Both the position numbers and the translations under genes were made by a program. From Tilletia caries (Eukaryota > Basidiomycota > Exobasidiomycetes > Tilletiales > Tilletiaceae), in contig JALUTQ010000030.1 in the NCBI GenBank assembly GCA_032718865.1, positions 620,001 to 684,000 of the forward strand: a stretch of 64,000 nt of DNA. Direction: 5' to 3'. Below, piece after piece: positions 34,780 through 46,130 of this stretch; the first letter of the stretch is position 1, and every line of letters begins with the position of its first letter. The notes under the pieces were generated by a model. The model made no database searches. It saw nothing but the letters and a program-made list of their open reading frames with translations, and had not been told where the DNA came from.

Positions 34780-35485
34780 CAGTGTCGAACATACTGTTGG
34801 AGTATGGAGTATTCCTATTTACTATAGCATATATACTATTTGCAAAAAACATACTATATACTATCGGGTCCCGGGAGAAATTTTTGGAAAACATACTATA
34901 TGCTATTCAAAATCTGGCGGAGGTTATATTATCCTATAGTACCAATTTTGGTCCGAGACCCCGAGCACGTCGTCTCAAAGTACTACAGTATACCTATAGT
35001 ATACTATACACCCTGAAAATTATACTATGTTCCTACGATACTATAAATAAGTACTATAGTATACATATACTCATCAGCATACTAACTACGAGTCAATTAT
35101 ACTATACTTCTACAATAGTATATGGTGGCACTATAGTAAGCATATACTATTACTATAGCACTAGTTTGGCACTACTATAGTATATTATCGTTCCCTGGAT
35201 TGCGTTCGATAAGGAATTTTTTAAGTATTATAATACTACTATAGTATGATGAAAAACTTGCGCACACTATACTGACTATGGTAGTAATATCATGATAGTA
35301 TAGTACTGCCCCATTTCGGCCTTGCAGTTCGGCCTTACAGTATACTGTATAGTAGTATTATAGGAAATACTACCATACTATCCTGTTCTATATACTACCT
35401 TCGCCCTCCCGACGACCAAAGGTAGTATGGAGTATACTACCCGATCCCCTGAAAACAATATACTATAGTATAATGTTCAACACTG
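34780..35485. mobile_element. hAT-type miniature element C (TATAGTATACTATA words)
   Basis: Starts CAGTGTCGAACAT and ends ATGTTCAACACTG, an inverted repeat with one mismatch. The 706-bp interior is almost wholly made of ACTATAGTATACTATA-type palindromic words. It is homologous to element D (51186-51853) in reverse orientation. The 8 bases outside each end (ATGGTCCG and ATTGTGAC) do not match, so no TSD is preserved. Confidence 0.75.
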
Positions 35486-36964
35486 ATTGTGACTAGCTTC
35501 TTTCCAGCCTCAGAAAGCAGGAGCGATCTATGATTGGACATTGACTCATCACATTGTCTCGCATCACAATCTCAGAGCGCCATCAGTCATCACCGTTCGT
35601 TCTCGAGAGACGGGGATAGACGAGGTGAAGCGTGTGGCCCGTGGGACTGTGGGAGGCAAGTAGCGTACTCGTCCGGTTTTGTTCTGCTAACATTCTGACT
35701 GCGGTATACCCTTATGCGGCCAATGACACTGATGCTTCTCGATACTGAACAACTGGTGCTTTCCCGTTGTCATACATCGTTCCATGCACAAAGAGGAATT
35801 TGCCTCGCTGTAGACGAGAGGGATCAAACCTTGGAGCTGGGCCATACATGTAGGGTGGGCAACAAGAGCGCGGAGCGCGTGCTGCGTAGAGAAGGTTGGA
35901 GAAGGGGACGAGTCACGAGAACATAAAGAAGCTGACACTCTTCGCTCCTTCGCTAAAAGCTGTATTCCATGAAGTCGACTGATAATTAAATGCTAACCCT
36001 AAACCCCTTTCCTTGCTCGATTCACATACCTCAGGACACAGACTGCTGACTGATTATAGGCCACCCTTTTTCACCGATCATCCGCTTTGCACTGTTCACT
36101 GGAATCAGACATGCATGCCTTTGCTTCCAGTTGGTTAACCCTTTTCATCTTCAAGGCTAACAAGTCATCGCCCTTTTTTATGTAGTTCAGCCATTGCACA
36201 CGTCGAAACCGAGCCAACTGCCAGATCGATCCAAATGCAATTATTCCACCGGCTTTCGAATGGAAGCCCATTCACATTTCACAGTCCATGAGGATCGGAG
36301 GACATTGGGCGGAGTGGATTGAGCATGGCAGCGATTAAATTGAAGGGCGCGCAGTGACTCTGTCAGAGCTTGGAGGAAGGAGGACGAGACGCAAGGAGGC
36401 GTAAGCAAGCTTCGATTGGGGCAGTCAACGCATACGGTCGGCTCACAGCGGCAGAGAGCATGGGACAAGACGCGTGGGTCGGATTAGGAATGGAAGAAGA
36501 GTGGAGATTAATACGGGACGGGTAGACGGGAGGATTAGCGACCGCAATTTTTGGCAGCAATACGGTTACGGAATACCACTCAATCATTCACCTATACTTA
36601 GCGTGTTTTGACTTTTGACCGGGTTTTCAAGGCCTGAATGACTACCTCTCTTCATAAGGCATCGGAACCGATCCTCAGCGATTTCTGACGAGGTCCTGAG
36701 GGTATCCTACAACATCCCCCAATGCAAGTATCTGAGGACTCTCGACAATTAAGCTCAAAATAATCGTGAGGAATCCTCACTCATGTGAGCCTCACTGCTC
36801 CCCGCGATCATCCGACGTGATCCTCACGGCCGATCAGGATGATCGTGGCCGACTGGAAGTGTAAATGAGAGTTGAGGTGCTGTTAAATGTCATTACGTAA
36901 TTTGGCCACTTCTGCGCTGTCTTGATACCTCCCCCAACATCGTGCCATCCCCATCTGACCTCCC
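35486..36964. other. Gene-poor stretch
   Basis: No coding frame with recognisable features. The part at 36650-36870 has iterated GAGG/CCTC and GATCCTCA words, related in style to the 43296-44388 element but without clear ends. Confidence 0.45.
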
Positions 36965-37214
36965 AGTAAGGATGAGCACAGAGTAAGCCCCGGAGCGGCT
37001 TTGCAGGAGCGCCCCGGTTATCCGGGGCCGCACTCCGGGGGAGCCGGGAGTACGGAGTGAGAATCGGGAGTTTACCTCACCGTTGCCGGAGTGCGGAGCT
37101 GACGTTTGAGCATTGTGGGAAATTGCCCGGAGTACGGAGCTGACCTTTGGGCGTTGCAGAAATTCCCCGGAGTACGGAGTAAATACCTGTAAATTGTGAC
37201 GGAGTACGGAGTTA

Positions 37215-37310
37215 CTCGGCCCCAATGGTGGTGGATGTCTCCACAAATTTTTAAGCTGTCACTAAAAAATGCCCTCTCCTGTGGAGAGGGCCTGGAAGCT
37301 CAACGAACTC
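37215..37310 (+). repeat. Left TIR of the pogo element
   Basis: Reverse complement of 39193-39288 apart from one base. It includes an internal palindrome, GCCCTCTCC...GGAGAGGGC. Confidence 0.93.
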
Positions 37311-37419
37311 AGGAAGCTCAACGAACTCGTCACCCCAGACGCGTCGTTCTGCCTTCTAACCTGTACTTCTCTCTTCATCCTCAATCACATATTCCATACA
37401 CACATACAGAAACTTCACT

Positions 37420-39139
37420 ATGCCGACTAAATACGAGCAAGAAGAGGAAGCAGTTGAGTGCGCTGTCGAAGAGGCACAAGCTGCAAAGCGCAATGGAGAT
37501 GTCGTCAACTTTGCAGCTCTTGCGCATATGGCGCCGCTACAACAGCGGCAAGAGCAAATCGACGCGTCCGCCTACCAATAGGATGTTTACAGACAGTCAG
37601 GAAGACGCGCTCATCGCGTGGATTGGCGTGTTGGACGGCCTGGAGATCTCGGCGCGCGCAAATCTCATTACGGCGTCTGCGAACCAGCTCCTGCGCGATG
37701 GCTTTCAGGGCGACCCGTCTTTGGCGCCGGTGGTTGGAGCGGAATGGACCAAAAATTTCATCAAGCGGCATGAAGAACTTCATTTCATCAAGCAAAAGTC
37801 ACGGGAGCTCTCCCGAATGACCCTGGACTGGTCGGGCGTCAACTGGTTTTTCCTCAAGCTGCGAAAGGTCATCGAGAAGCACGGCATTCTTCCAGATGAC
37901 ATCTGGAATGTCGATGAGGCCGGGTTTCGCGTGGGTATTGGCGGAAGGCAATGGATTGTGACGCGTTGTACCTCACGAGATGCGCATTTGGCCGCGGAGA
38001 CTTGCCGTGACTCAGTCACCTGTATTGAGGCGGTGAGTGCAGCAGGGCAGCATATTGAGGCAATGGTCATTATGTCGGCGGCACAGCATTCAGAAGCGTG
38101 GGTGGACAACACGCTGGAGGATGAGACGCTCTTTGTGGTGTCTCCAAACGGCTACACGGACGACATAATCGCGCTTCGGTGGATCAAGCACTTCGCGAAT
38201 AGGACCAAGAACATGACAAAAGGCTCGAGGCGCCTGCTGATCTTTGATGGACATGGTTCACACTGTACCAAGCAGTTCCTGTCGGTGTGCGAAGAAAATA
38301 ACATAATTCCTTTCAGCCTCCCGCCCCATTCGTCGCACGTACTCCAGCCTCTCGACGTCTCTGTTTTTCAACCCTACAAGCATTGGCATCGAGAAGCCGT
38401 CGATGCCGCGACGCGTACTGGATGTACGAATTTTACCAAGACAGGATTTTTGGCCGCCCTCAACGACATTCGCATCAAAGCCCTGAAGCCCAATACCATC
38501 AAAAACGGGTTCCGGCTGACGGGCATCTACCCTTTACGCCCAGATGAGGTGTTGAAGAAGTTCGCTGCGCCAAAAGATCATGAAGCAGAGGCCGAGCAGG
38601 CGGGAACCTCATCTCAGCAGCTCTCATCGCCACCTCATTTGCCGGCCACGCCCCGCACCATCCGCTCAATTATCCGCACCGCCCATGCTATTCAAGAGAA
38701 TTATGAGCTGTCTCCGACCACTGCCCGATACGTGAAGGGAACATTGCAAAATGCGCAGAGTGGCAGCCTTGCCATTCAAGCGTTGAGCAACCAGACGGCG
38801 GCACAACAGGAACGCAACAAGCGGAATGAACGGCAGAGGAAGGTGACGCAGTCGGGTGGGGTGCTTCACGCATTTGAGGCGCGGGAGATAGCCGCGGAGA
38901 AGCTTGAGCAAGAAAAATTGGATCATGCTAGGAGGGAATGGACAAAGGTGAAGCGGGAAGCTAAGTTGCGCGGGTCAGAGGGATGGTCCAAGTTATACAC
39001 GGAGCTGTGCAAAGCGGTCAAGCATTGGGAAAAGGATCGAGATGCGCGGGAACAGCGATTCGAAGAGGCTCGAGCACGCAAGCGCGCTTTCGAGGAGACA
39101 ACACAGCAGCAGACAAAAAGGCTTCGACATGAGAAGTAG
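37420..39139 (+). CDS. pogo transposase (DDD), intact catalytic domain, N-terminal frame problem
   Basis: A DDE/D transposase of the pogo/Fot1 group. The ATG at 37420 opens an HTH-like N-terminus (EEAVECAVEEAQAAKRNG) that runs into a stop at 37579. The main domain (RRYNSGKSKSTRPPTNRMFT onward) is one base out of phase and open to 39139. Either a single-base frameshift near 37525 separates them, or a 67-nt intron (37453-37519, GTTGAG...TTTGCAG) joins them in frame at the cost of most of the HTH. Catalytic residues are visible: D in IWNVDEAGF, D in LIFDGHGSH, and D in LQPLDVSVF, 35 residues after the second. The C-terminus is Lys/Arg/Glu-rich coiled coil. The near-identical TIRs imply recent activity. 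Confidence 0.88.
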
Positions 39140-39192
39140 TATTTAGTATCAAAGCGCGAAGAATTGAGATGCAATACACTGGAGTCGGTGAC

Positions 39193-39288
39193 GAGTTCGT
39201 TGAGCTTCCAGGCCCTCTCCACAGGAGAGGGCATTTTTTAGTGACAGCTTAAAAATTTGTGGAGACATCCATCACCATTGGGGCCGAG
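39193..39288 (-). repeat. Right TIR of the pogo element
   Basis: Mirror of the left TIR, ending with GGGGCCGAG before the TA duplication. Confidence 0.93.
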
Positions 39289-39842
39289 TACCCCCGGAGT
39301 CCGGGGCGCTCCGGGACCTCCACATTTTTCTCATAAGGAAGGTATTTCCTCATAAACTTGGATATTTTGAGGTATTTTGGGGTCAATTTCCAAAAATTTA
39401 TTTTGACAAATCTCATCTCGCAGTCTAAATCTGACCAAAACAGCTCTTCAAGCGCTCTCAGACTTTTCTCTTAAACATAGCTACTACAAGCTTGATCACA
39501 AGCATACACATTTCTGAAATCATACCATATTTTGAGATTTGTGAGATCATCTCCCGGAGTACGGAGCTCCCCCGGATTATCCGGGCTCCGTAGCTACGGA
39601 GTACGGAGTAGACTTTCTGAAACACTTCATAATTTGACGGAGCACGGAGTAAGTTTTCTCTGGTGCTCCTTATCGTGACGGAGTACGGAGTAGGATGCTG
39701 GTGTAACTCTGAAAAGAGACGGAGCACGGAGCACCACAGAAAGTCAGCGGAGCGCCCCGGAGTATGGGCCCCGGAGTACGGAGCACTCCGGGGCGCTCCG
39801 GGCTCATCCTTAGTTTTTCCTGGCGCGCCTTATCTTGACGGA

Positions 39843-39930
39843 GCAGGGCTCGGCACGACTATGGGATTTTACGACTATTACGACTATAGCCTCATACGAC
39901 TATGAGCGACTATAGTCATAGCCGCTGATA
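39843..39930. repeat. GACTATAGTC-word fragment with a hAT-like left tip
   Basis: Starts CAGGGCTCGGCACGACTATGG, followed by iterated CGACTATAGTC and ACGACTAT words, and stops where the next element begins. It resembles a truncated left end of another palindromic-word element. Confidence 0.5.
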
Positions 39931-40527
39931 CAGTGCTTTGCAGGATAATATGACCCGTAAGAGTCATATAGGTCATATGACCATTTTAAGAGTCATAAAG
40001 TCATAAGTCATATTTGCAAATTAAGAGTGGCCCTGGAGGTCATATCATATGACCAGACTTTGGAAATTTTGGTCATATATGTCATTATGACCACAAATAT
40101 GACCAGAAATCCTGCAAACACACAATTTGGTCATAATAAGACTCTTTTTGTGATATTATGACTCTCAATTATGACCTAATTATGACCCAATTAAGATTTA
40201 CTCTCTGACCTCAACCCGAGCTAGAGCTTCTGTAACCGATATTTCTAGCACAGAGTTGACCTTTTTTGACTTCCGCACTGTCTCATGTGGCATTACAGTA
40301 TGTAACAACATGTTCGTGTGTTGTCGCAACCTGTAAACGCCAGAGTCCAACCTCGGAAGGCATTTTGTGACATTGAGGAATATGACCAAAATATGACTTA
40401 AATAAGAGTCATATGACTCCTATTTAGGTCATGTCATATGACCAGCCTCTGGGATGCGCACACAATATGAGTCATATCATATGACCAAGCCTCAAAAACA
40501 AGGTCATATGACCCATGAAAAGCACTG
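39931..40527. mobile_element. Palindromic-word miniature element (GTCATATGAC)
   Basis: Starts CAGTGCTTTGCAGG and ends AAAAGCACTG, an inverted tip of about 10 bases. The roughly 600-bp interior is dominated by GTCATATGAC, AGGTCATAT and AAGAGTCAT words, mostly self-complementary. The flanking 8 bases (CGCTGATA and CTTCGATG) do not match, so no TSD supports it. Assignment to hAT rests on the CAGTG...CACTG ends and the shared architecture. Confidence 0.6.
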
Positions 40528-42484
40528 CTTCGATGCCCAACCACTTGCATGAACGCAAGCTGCCTCTCTTCCTGGTCTACGCTCTGCCATCTTTATCAAT
40601 TAAATGCATAACTGTTTGCATTCATTTCGGTTTCTTATGCCACTTTTCCTTCATCTTCTTCCTCACACTGTTTTCCGCATAAAAGGGATGAAATTGAACT
40701 TGCAAATCATACATAAGGAACAAACTTCTAGTTTACAATCCAGAGCACAGGTACATATTACCCATCCCATTAGTAACGAGAGGCATTACTCTATCGTCGA
40801 CCAACCGATGACGGTCACCGTTTTCGCCCTCTACAAGTCTAGATACATTTGAGACATCTCACAAACACCGCACACCCAGGCGCATTCTTAACCTGCTCGA
40901 CGACAGTTCTGAATGAACATGCCACAGCTGCTCTGGAATGTTGTGACAAAGCTAATACTTGGAAGCCTTGTAGGCGCTGACGTCGAAGCCGCTGTCTAAG
41001 CCTGGGCAGAAAACAGGATTTCCGGAGTCGCATTTGGTTCCAGACAGAAATGGCCCCCGGATTCTGGCAGTAATTTTCGGAAAGGGGATGGATTGTAGCT
41101 AAATAATCCGCTCACTCCGCATTTGCTCCGCCACTTTAAAATGAAACTCTTGTAACAGGTCTCCTATTGATCCATCACGTGACACTTTGAAAGACTACTC
41201 CGCCAAAAAAAATCAACAATCAACATCAAAAAAACCGCCCATTTCCCAGCTTGCAATTTACTCCCGCCATGAAGGCAGAAAAAATGCAGAATGCGGGTTG
41301 GTCCAGCTGATACCGCTCTCAAATCGATTGCTTAGAACTGAGGAGATGAAGGAGAAGCAGAAAAAAGCACCCCAAATATCTCACACTCGAGCATATGAGT
41401 CCATTTTTATCCGCAGTCTTCCTTTGTGGAAGGTCGCTCCACTATCGGTCATCGGAACATCGTTCTTGCTGTGGAAGCAAAGGCAGATACTCAGCACTTA
41501 CCGTCGGCGTTGGAGTCTTGGAGATATTAGGGCAGATATTTTTTGTACGTCATCCGGAACAGCGCTGGCTTCGCTGATATCGCCATTCAGCAATGCGATT
41601 AAATTTACGTTCACACAAAAACGCAGATCCTTTGCGACATGGAACGACAACCAGGGGTCGGCGAAATTATTCGGAAACGTGATTGCCATCAAGGACTGTC
41701 AATCGTTTTGTACATGGCAAGGCACACGAGCTCAGGCGACATTCCAGCAGCTTCAAATGCTTCGGCGCATCAAGGAGGTGCCGGATGACGAGGTACATTA
41801 GGCGGTACACTGATTTTCGCTGGAATTTTTCGTCGCATTTCAGCTGCTTTGCGGTGCTACCGGTTGGATCACAGAAGTGGTCTCGGTTACATTAGAATCG
41901 TTCTGCTACATATCGTTGGCGAAAATCTTTTTCGCAGTTTTGCGCACTAGCAAAACAGCTTGGCGTCACGGGGGTCACGAGGTCAAGACTTTGCCGCCTG
42001 TATTTCACAAGAATTCAAACGAATACATTGCCTTCCGTAAAGAAAGGTCGGAGTCAGAGACCGCGGACCACGACCCTTTTCTTCACCGACGCATGCGGGA
42101 ACGTTTTAGGCGCACTCAAAGCTCGGAAAGCTATACGAGGGAGAGCAGCTCAGTACTCCGATTGAAACGGGCTGAACTGGAAGAACGTTGGCATCGGAAC
42201 AGTCCGTCATTTTCAGGCCGCCGTCTTCAAGGGGTCCTGTCCGCATCCTTTCTCCAAAGTCGCTGGTTCTGAGAATAACCTCGACTGGTTTGGAGACCAA
42301 GCGGTCGCAGCATTGCCATCAAATCGAAGTTCTAGCCACTTCAAGCGAAAGCTCAAAGAAGGCATTTCAGCATCCTGGGACTATCAAAATTGGGTGGGAG
42401 CAGCAGCATTAACACTTGCGACAGCAGAGAATGAGACAAAGTGAGCTCTTGTATAATGATCTTGGTATTGACAAGGTTTGAAAA
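40528..42484. other. Degenerate region without a recognised gene
   Basis: AT-richer than its surroundings, with several open frames of 60-200 codons (the longest at 41187-41801, plus). None shows a family motif or consistent splicing. It may be decayed transposon sequence. Confidence 0.4.
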
Positions 42485-43102
42485 TTGGAAGCAACTAGGG
42501 CTGACAGGTTACATTTCGACGATGTTCCATTTCTCAGGGATGTGCGCCGCAAATTTACCGAGATCGACGACAGCACCTTCAGCACTTCAAACTTTCAGAG
42601 TCGGATATTAGCCACGCAGATTCGGACTGAGAGTCGGATTCCAGCGTATTGTCTTTGCGCTCGAGGAGCAAACACATTCAAGAGCATCAAGCGACACCCA
42701 AAGACTGATTCAGAATCAAATGACGAAGAAACATTGGCACCCGAGTCAAGAGATGGCACTTATCAGCCTGCGCCCGGGTTCATCAACCCTCCGCCTCTAC
42801 GACGTGCTACTCATAATGCCGGGCCAGAGACACCCACGATTGGACAACCTGAAACTCAAGCTTCCATGCGTGAGGATGACGAACGTACTATTCCCAAACG
42901 ATTTCAAGTCACGGTTGACAAAAACGCATCAAGCCCTTATCTGTATACGATGCGGGATCGCATTAACTCCAGCACAAAAGCTGTGCTGGATGTCCACGTG
43001 CTTAACACGTGGCACCGGTATCTTATCTCTCTCTTTCCTTTCTCTTATCTTCCTTTCTCTTATCTTCCTTGCTCTTTCTCTTTCTCTCGCATCTCTGCAT
43101 AG
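42485..43102 (+). CDS. Hypothetical 205-residue open frame
   Basis: An uninterrupted frame from 42485. It begins MEATRADRLHFDDVPFLRD and is polar, with Ser/Thr/Glu-rich and proline segments (PAPGFINPPPLRRATHNAG). It runs into the twin-E-box leader at 42992, so its last third is probably not coding. The family was not recognised. It could be a chance frame in old repeat sequence. Confidence 0.25.
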   Translation: MEATRADRLHFDDVPFLRDVRRKFTEIDDSTFSTSNFQSRILATQIRTESRIPAYCLCARGANTFKSIKRHPKTDSESNDEETLAPESRDGTYQPAPGFINPPPLRRATHNAGPETPTIGQPETQASMREDDERTIPKRFQVTVDKNASSPYLYTMRDRINSSTKAVLDVHVLNTWHRYLISLFPFSYLPFSYLPCSFSFSRISA

Positions 43103-43245
43103 CAACACCTGCCTCCACTTCCCTTCCCTTTTTCCCACGTCACACTTTTCTCTCGCCCTCATCCTTACCCTTCTCGAGCTCATCCTTGTACCTAGTTCTT
43201 TTCTTCGATCATCATTCACTCACACTTCATTTGTAGCTCTTTTGT
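42992..43245 (+). promoter_or_regulatory. Twin-E-box pyrimidine-rich leader, copy 2
   Basis: Two CACGTG-type E-boxes (42995 and 43006) with a short spacer, then TATCTTATC and a CT-rich tract, CTTGTACCTAG and CATTCACTCA. This matches the order of features at 33241-33480. No gene with clear coding potential follows. Confidence 0.4.
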
Positions 43246-43295
43246 TGCTCATTTGCTAGTCTACTGGTTTAGTAGTCTCATGGGTGTGGATCCCG

Positions 43296-44388
43296 CTACA
43301 CCCCCAAAATTTTAAGAGGACCCGGGATCCTCCTGACTGAAATACTCTCCTGTAATCTTAGGGGATTGTCAGGGATGCTCTTCAAGATGAAATTTTACAA
43401 TTCTGGGAATTTACATGTCCAGGAGTCTCCTGACCCAGGATTTCCGAAGAGACTCCTCCGAGACTTCGCAACACGGTGTTGCGAATTGATCGACCTGGTG
43501 TCGCGAGGTGTGCGACACGGTGTCGCGAGAATTTCTGCCTTAGAAAATTTTCACCATCCACACACGCACCCTGACCTCCCTCCACACCCTCAGACCTCTG
43601 CTCACCATTCTTCATCCCCCCTTCCCATGCACCCGGGCGATAGCATGCGCATGCGTATCAGCACCCGAGCATCAGTGTCCTCCCTGCGCTCGCCCACAGC
43701 AGCACCAGCTTCTTCCCTAGCCCACCCACTCCCATCCGCACCCGCATCCGCCATCTGACACCATCACTGACTTTTTCACATCGCGTCACCGCCGTCTGAC
43801 TAATAACTCATCGTTCTCTTTTCCAGAGCAGTCAGCACAGCTTGCCTTCGTTCTCTTCTCTTCCGGCATTGACTGCTGACTTCCGTCTTCCCTTCCACGC
43901 TGCTGATTTTTCTTCACACACCCTGCAGATTTCACATTCTATTTTTTCTCACTTTTTTCCCTTATGGTTATGACCTCTGTCCTCGTCCCACCTTACAGTC
44001 ACAGTCCTTGATCCGAAACGCACGCGCTGTCCCGGATGGTCCAGTTCTCTTCTGTCCTTGCTTCTCCGTTGTTATGTTGTGTATAATGTATCATATGTCC
44101 TTCCTGTCCTTTTTCCTCACCCACAATTCCACATCATGGTATCACATACATATCATAGTGTCGTCAGTCTGATTGAAAGGTAGCATGAGGAGGATGAAGG
44201 GAAATTCTGCCGCTTCTATTATAGGCCTCAGGATCATCCCTGACATGTTATCCTCCTCGACATGTTGAGGATAGGGTCTAAAGCATGTCGAGGATGATCC
44301 TCCCGCCTATGGCCACCACTGGGGCTGAGGAGGCTCCTCAAAAATTCTCAAGATGAAATTAAAAAATCCTCAGACTTTGGGGGTGTAG
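43296..44388. mobile_element. Putative non-autonomous element with CTACACCCCCAAA ends
   Basis: Starts CTACACCCCCAAA and ends TTTGGGGGTGTAG, a perfect 13-bp inverted pair (14 bp with the adjacent G and C). The 1,093-bp interior is non-coding and rich in AGGATCCT, GAGGATGATCCTC and GTGTCGCGA-like self-complementary words. No target duplication is visible. The superfamily is undetermined. Confidence 0.55.
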
Positions 44389-44424
44389 CATAAAAGCAGC
44401 TTCAAAAGCACTTCAAAGTCAAAC

Positions 44425-45208
44425 ATGGCGAAACTACGCGTGGTTTTCTCAAACCTCTCGTCGACTTTCGCCCAGCCAACATCCATTGCTGCCCGTCAAT
44501 TCTCTAGAGAAACCCACGAACCTCACTTCGCCAATCGCCTTTTTAAACCAGCAAGAAGACTGGAAGTGCTGAGCCCAGAAATGCGGGCGAGTTTATCCCA
44601 CCGAACTTGCTAGACGAAACCACGTCAAGAAAATGCAGGAAACGGATCAAGCTCATACCGATGTTCTGGAGCCACCCCCCCCCCCCCCCGCGGTTTGGTG
44701 CCGTGCATTTAAAGCTGGGCAGATAGCCGCGACTTTTTTTTCGAAATTCACACGTCGGGTGCGATGCCCCAAATCTCAGCAAGGCCTGCCGCCTGTAAAG
44801 CGATCATCATCATTGACATGGACTGTGAATCTTTTTCAAATTTCGTCCGTGATGCAACCATGGTTGCAAACTACGAAATGGTCCGGCTTGCTACTGAAAT
44901 ACCAGACAAATGCGTTCAGTGAGAGGCACAAGTACGAGCTTTATTTACCACCAAGGACTCGCTACTCGCTTGCGTCGGACCGCACCAACGGCATGTCCGA
45001 GACCAACACGGCTAACTTCTTTGATCTAGTGAGCATGCTTTTCTCTCCTTCATCAGCTTGTGGACTGTCCTTCTGCCTCCTCCAAGCCGTCAAGCCGCTG
45101 GAAGCTGACATGCACTTCTCAAGTCTCAATCAGCTTCGAGAGGCCATCAATAAATACAACATGGGTCCGCCGCTACCGCGGAGGCCAGCGGAGCAGGGAG
45201 AAGGAGGC
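44425..45208 (+). other. Low-confidence coding remnants
   Basis: Two open frames (44425-44613 and 44633-45211) show protein-like stretches such as RTRYSLASDRTNGMSETNTA, but no recognised domain. A C homopolymer at 44675-44689 splits them. Confidence 0.2.
44675..44689. repeat. C homopolymer
   Basis: A run of fifteen C residues. Confidence 0.9.
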
Positions 45209-45290
45209 TGAGACGAACAGGGGGAGGCTGAGACGAACAGGGGGAGGCTGAGACGAACAGGGGGAGGCTGAGACGAACAGGGGGAGGCCG
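45203..45290. repeat. 20-bp tandem repeat, four copies
   Basis: The unit AGGCTGAGACGAACAGGGGG is repeated four times without change. This suggests recent expansion. Confidence 0.95.
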
Positions 45291-45299
45291 CAAATTAAG

Positions 45300-45880
45300 A
45301 CGCAAATCAAGGCGCAAATCAAGATGCCAGCCCCTTGAGCACCGCAGCACGACTGGCTAGGCATCCGGCCCACTTCGCTGGCCGAATCCCTTTTCGAGAC
45401 CCGCAATTCCATCAAGACCGTGACGAAGGCACTCGAGCCATCGCTCGACGACTCAACCGCCATCTGCGCAAACTGCGAGACGATCGGCACACACCGAGGC
45501 ACTGTCATCGGATGTCAGTATGTCCTTTATTCTTTCGAGGACCACCGACGATGCCATCACTAGCAAGCGGTAGCACAGAGTGAACTCGACATGGCCACAT
45601 GTGGACCAGCCACCACGGGTGGCGGCGGAAGAAGTCAGCAACAGGATGACGGCTACGCGACCCAGATAGCCTGTCAGACGAGGTAAAGAAATAACAAAAT
45701 CTAGTGTGTTTTCTGGTTAGAAACGTACGATTCTGCAGTGATAGAAAGAACACCACCAGCGGCCCATTTCAAAGCCTCATTTGAAAATTGAGTGCGGCCA
45801 ACCGGCAAGAACAACAACAACATTAAAGCAAAACAAAACGGGAGGACCCATTGCCCTTGATTATGCCATGGTCTGACTAT
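45300..45880. other. Unclassified segment
   Basis: A plus-strand frame includes ESLFETRNSIKTVTKALEPS and CANCETIGTHRGTVIGC before a GTATGT donor. This resembles an exon of a small gene, but start and end could not be defined. Confidence 0.25.
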
Positions 45881-46130
45881 CACTTAGAGTTCCGACTATA
45901 GCCGCAAGCTCGACCGCCACCGGTATAGTCAGACTATTACATCCATCGCCTATGAACACGCTATAGCCATCCATAGTGCAACTTTTGTTGTTCAATAGTC
46001 GGGCATAGCCTGACTATAGCCACTTTTGTACAGTTAACAGCGGCCTACTTCAAAGTTTACTATAGTCTCAAATCCGATGTCCAACTATGGTGTGAAAATT
46101 ATCGTCCAGAAGCCCGACTATGGACAGCCC
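45880..46130. repeat. GACTATAGTC-word repeat segment
   Basis: Many CGACTATAGCC, GTCTGACTAT and TATAGTCAGACTAT words in both orientations. It is related to the fragment at 39843-39930. No clear termini were found. Confidence 0.55.

Larger units (their letters stand above)
37215..39288 (+). mobile_element. pogo-type (Tc1/mariner superfamily) transposon inserted at TA
   Basis: Bounded by inverted repeats of about 96 bp (37215-37310 and 39193-39288) starting CTCGGCCCCAATGGTG, with a single mismatch near the tip. Flanked by TA (37213-37214 and 39289-39290). The left end has an extra 18-bp duplication (GGAAGCTCAACGAACTC). It encodes one transposase on the plus strand. The empty target sequence is preserved at about 55103-55120. 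Confidence 0.93.
36968..39811. mobile_element. CGGAG-word miniature element, copy A, carrying a nested pogo element
   Basis: Starts AAGGATGAGCACAGAG and ends CTCCGGGCTCATCCTT, a roughly 10-16 bp inverted repeat. The short direct repeat AGT flanks both ends. Without the nested pogo element (37215-39288) it is about 768 bp. It closely matches copy B at 54865-55611 along its whole length. The interior is dominated by CGGAGTACGGAG words and has no coding capacity. It does not fit a superfamily I can name with confidence. Confidence 0.75.

Noticed and set aside
34721..35180. Plus-strand frames extending into element C
   Set aside because: The Tyr/Ile-rich translation is just the TATAGTATAC word read as codons.
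36650..36870. Possible end of the CTACACCCCCAAA family
   Set aside because: A CCCCCAA stretch and GATCCTC words are present, but no matching terminus could be aligned.
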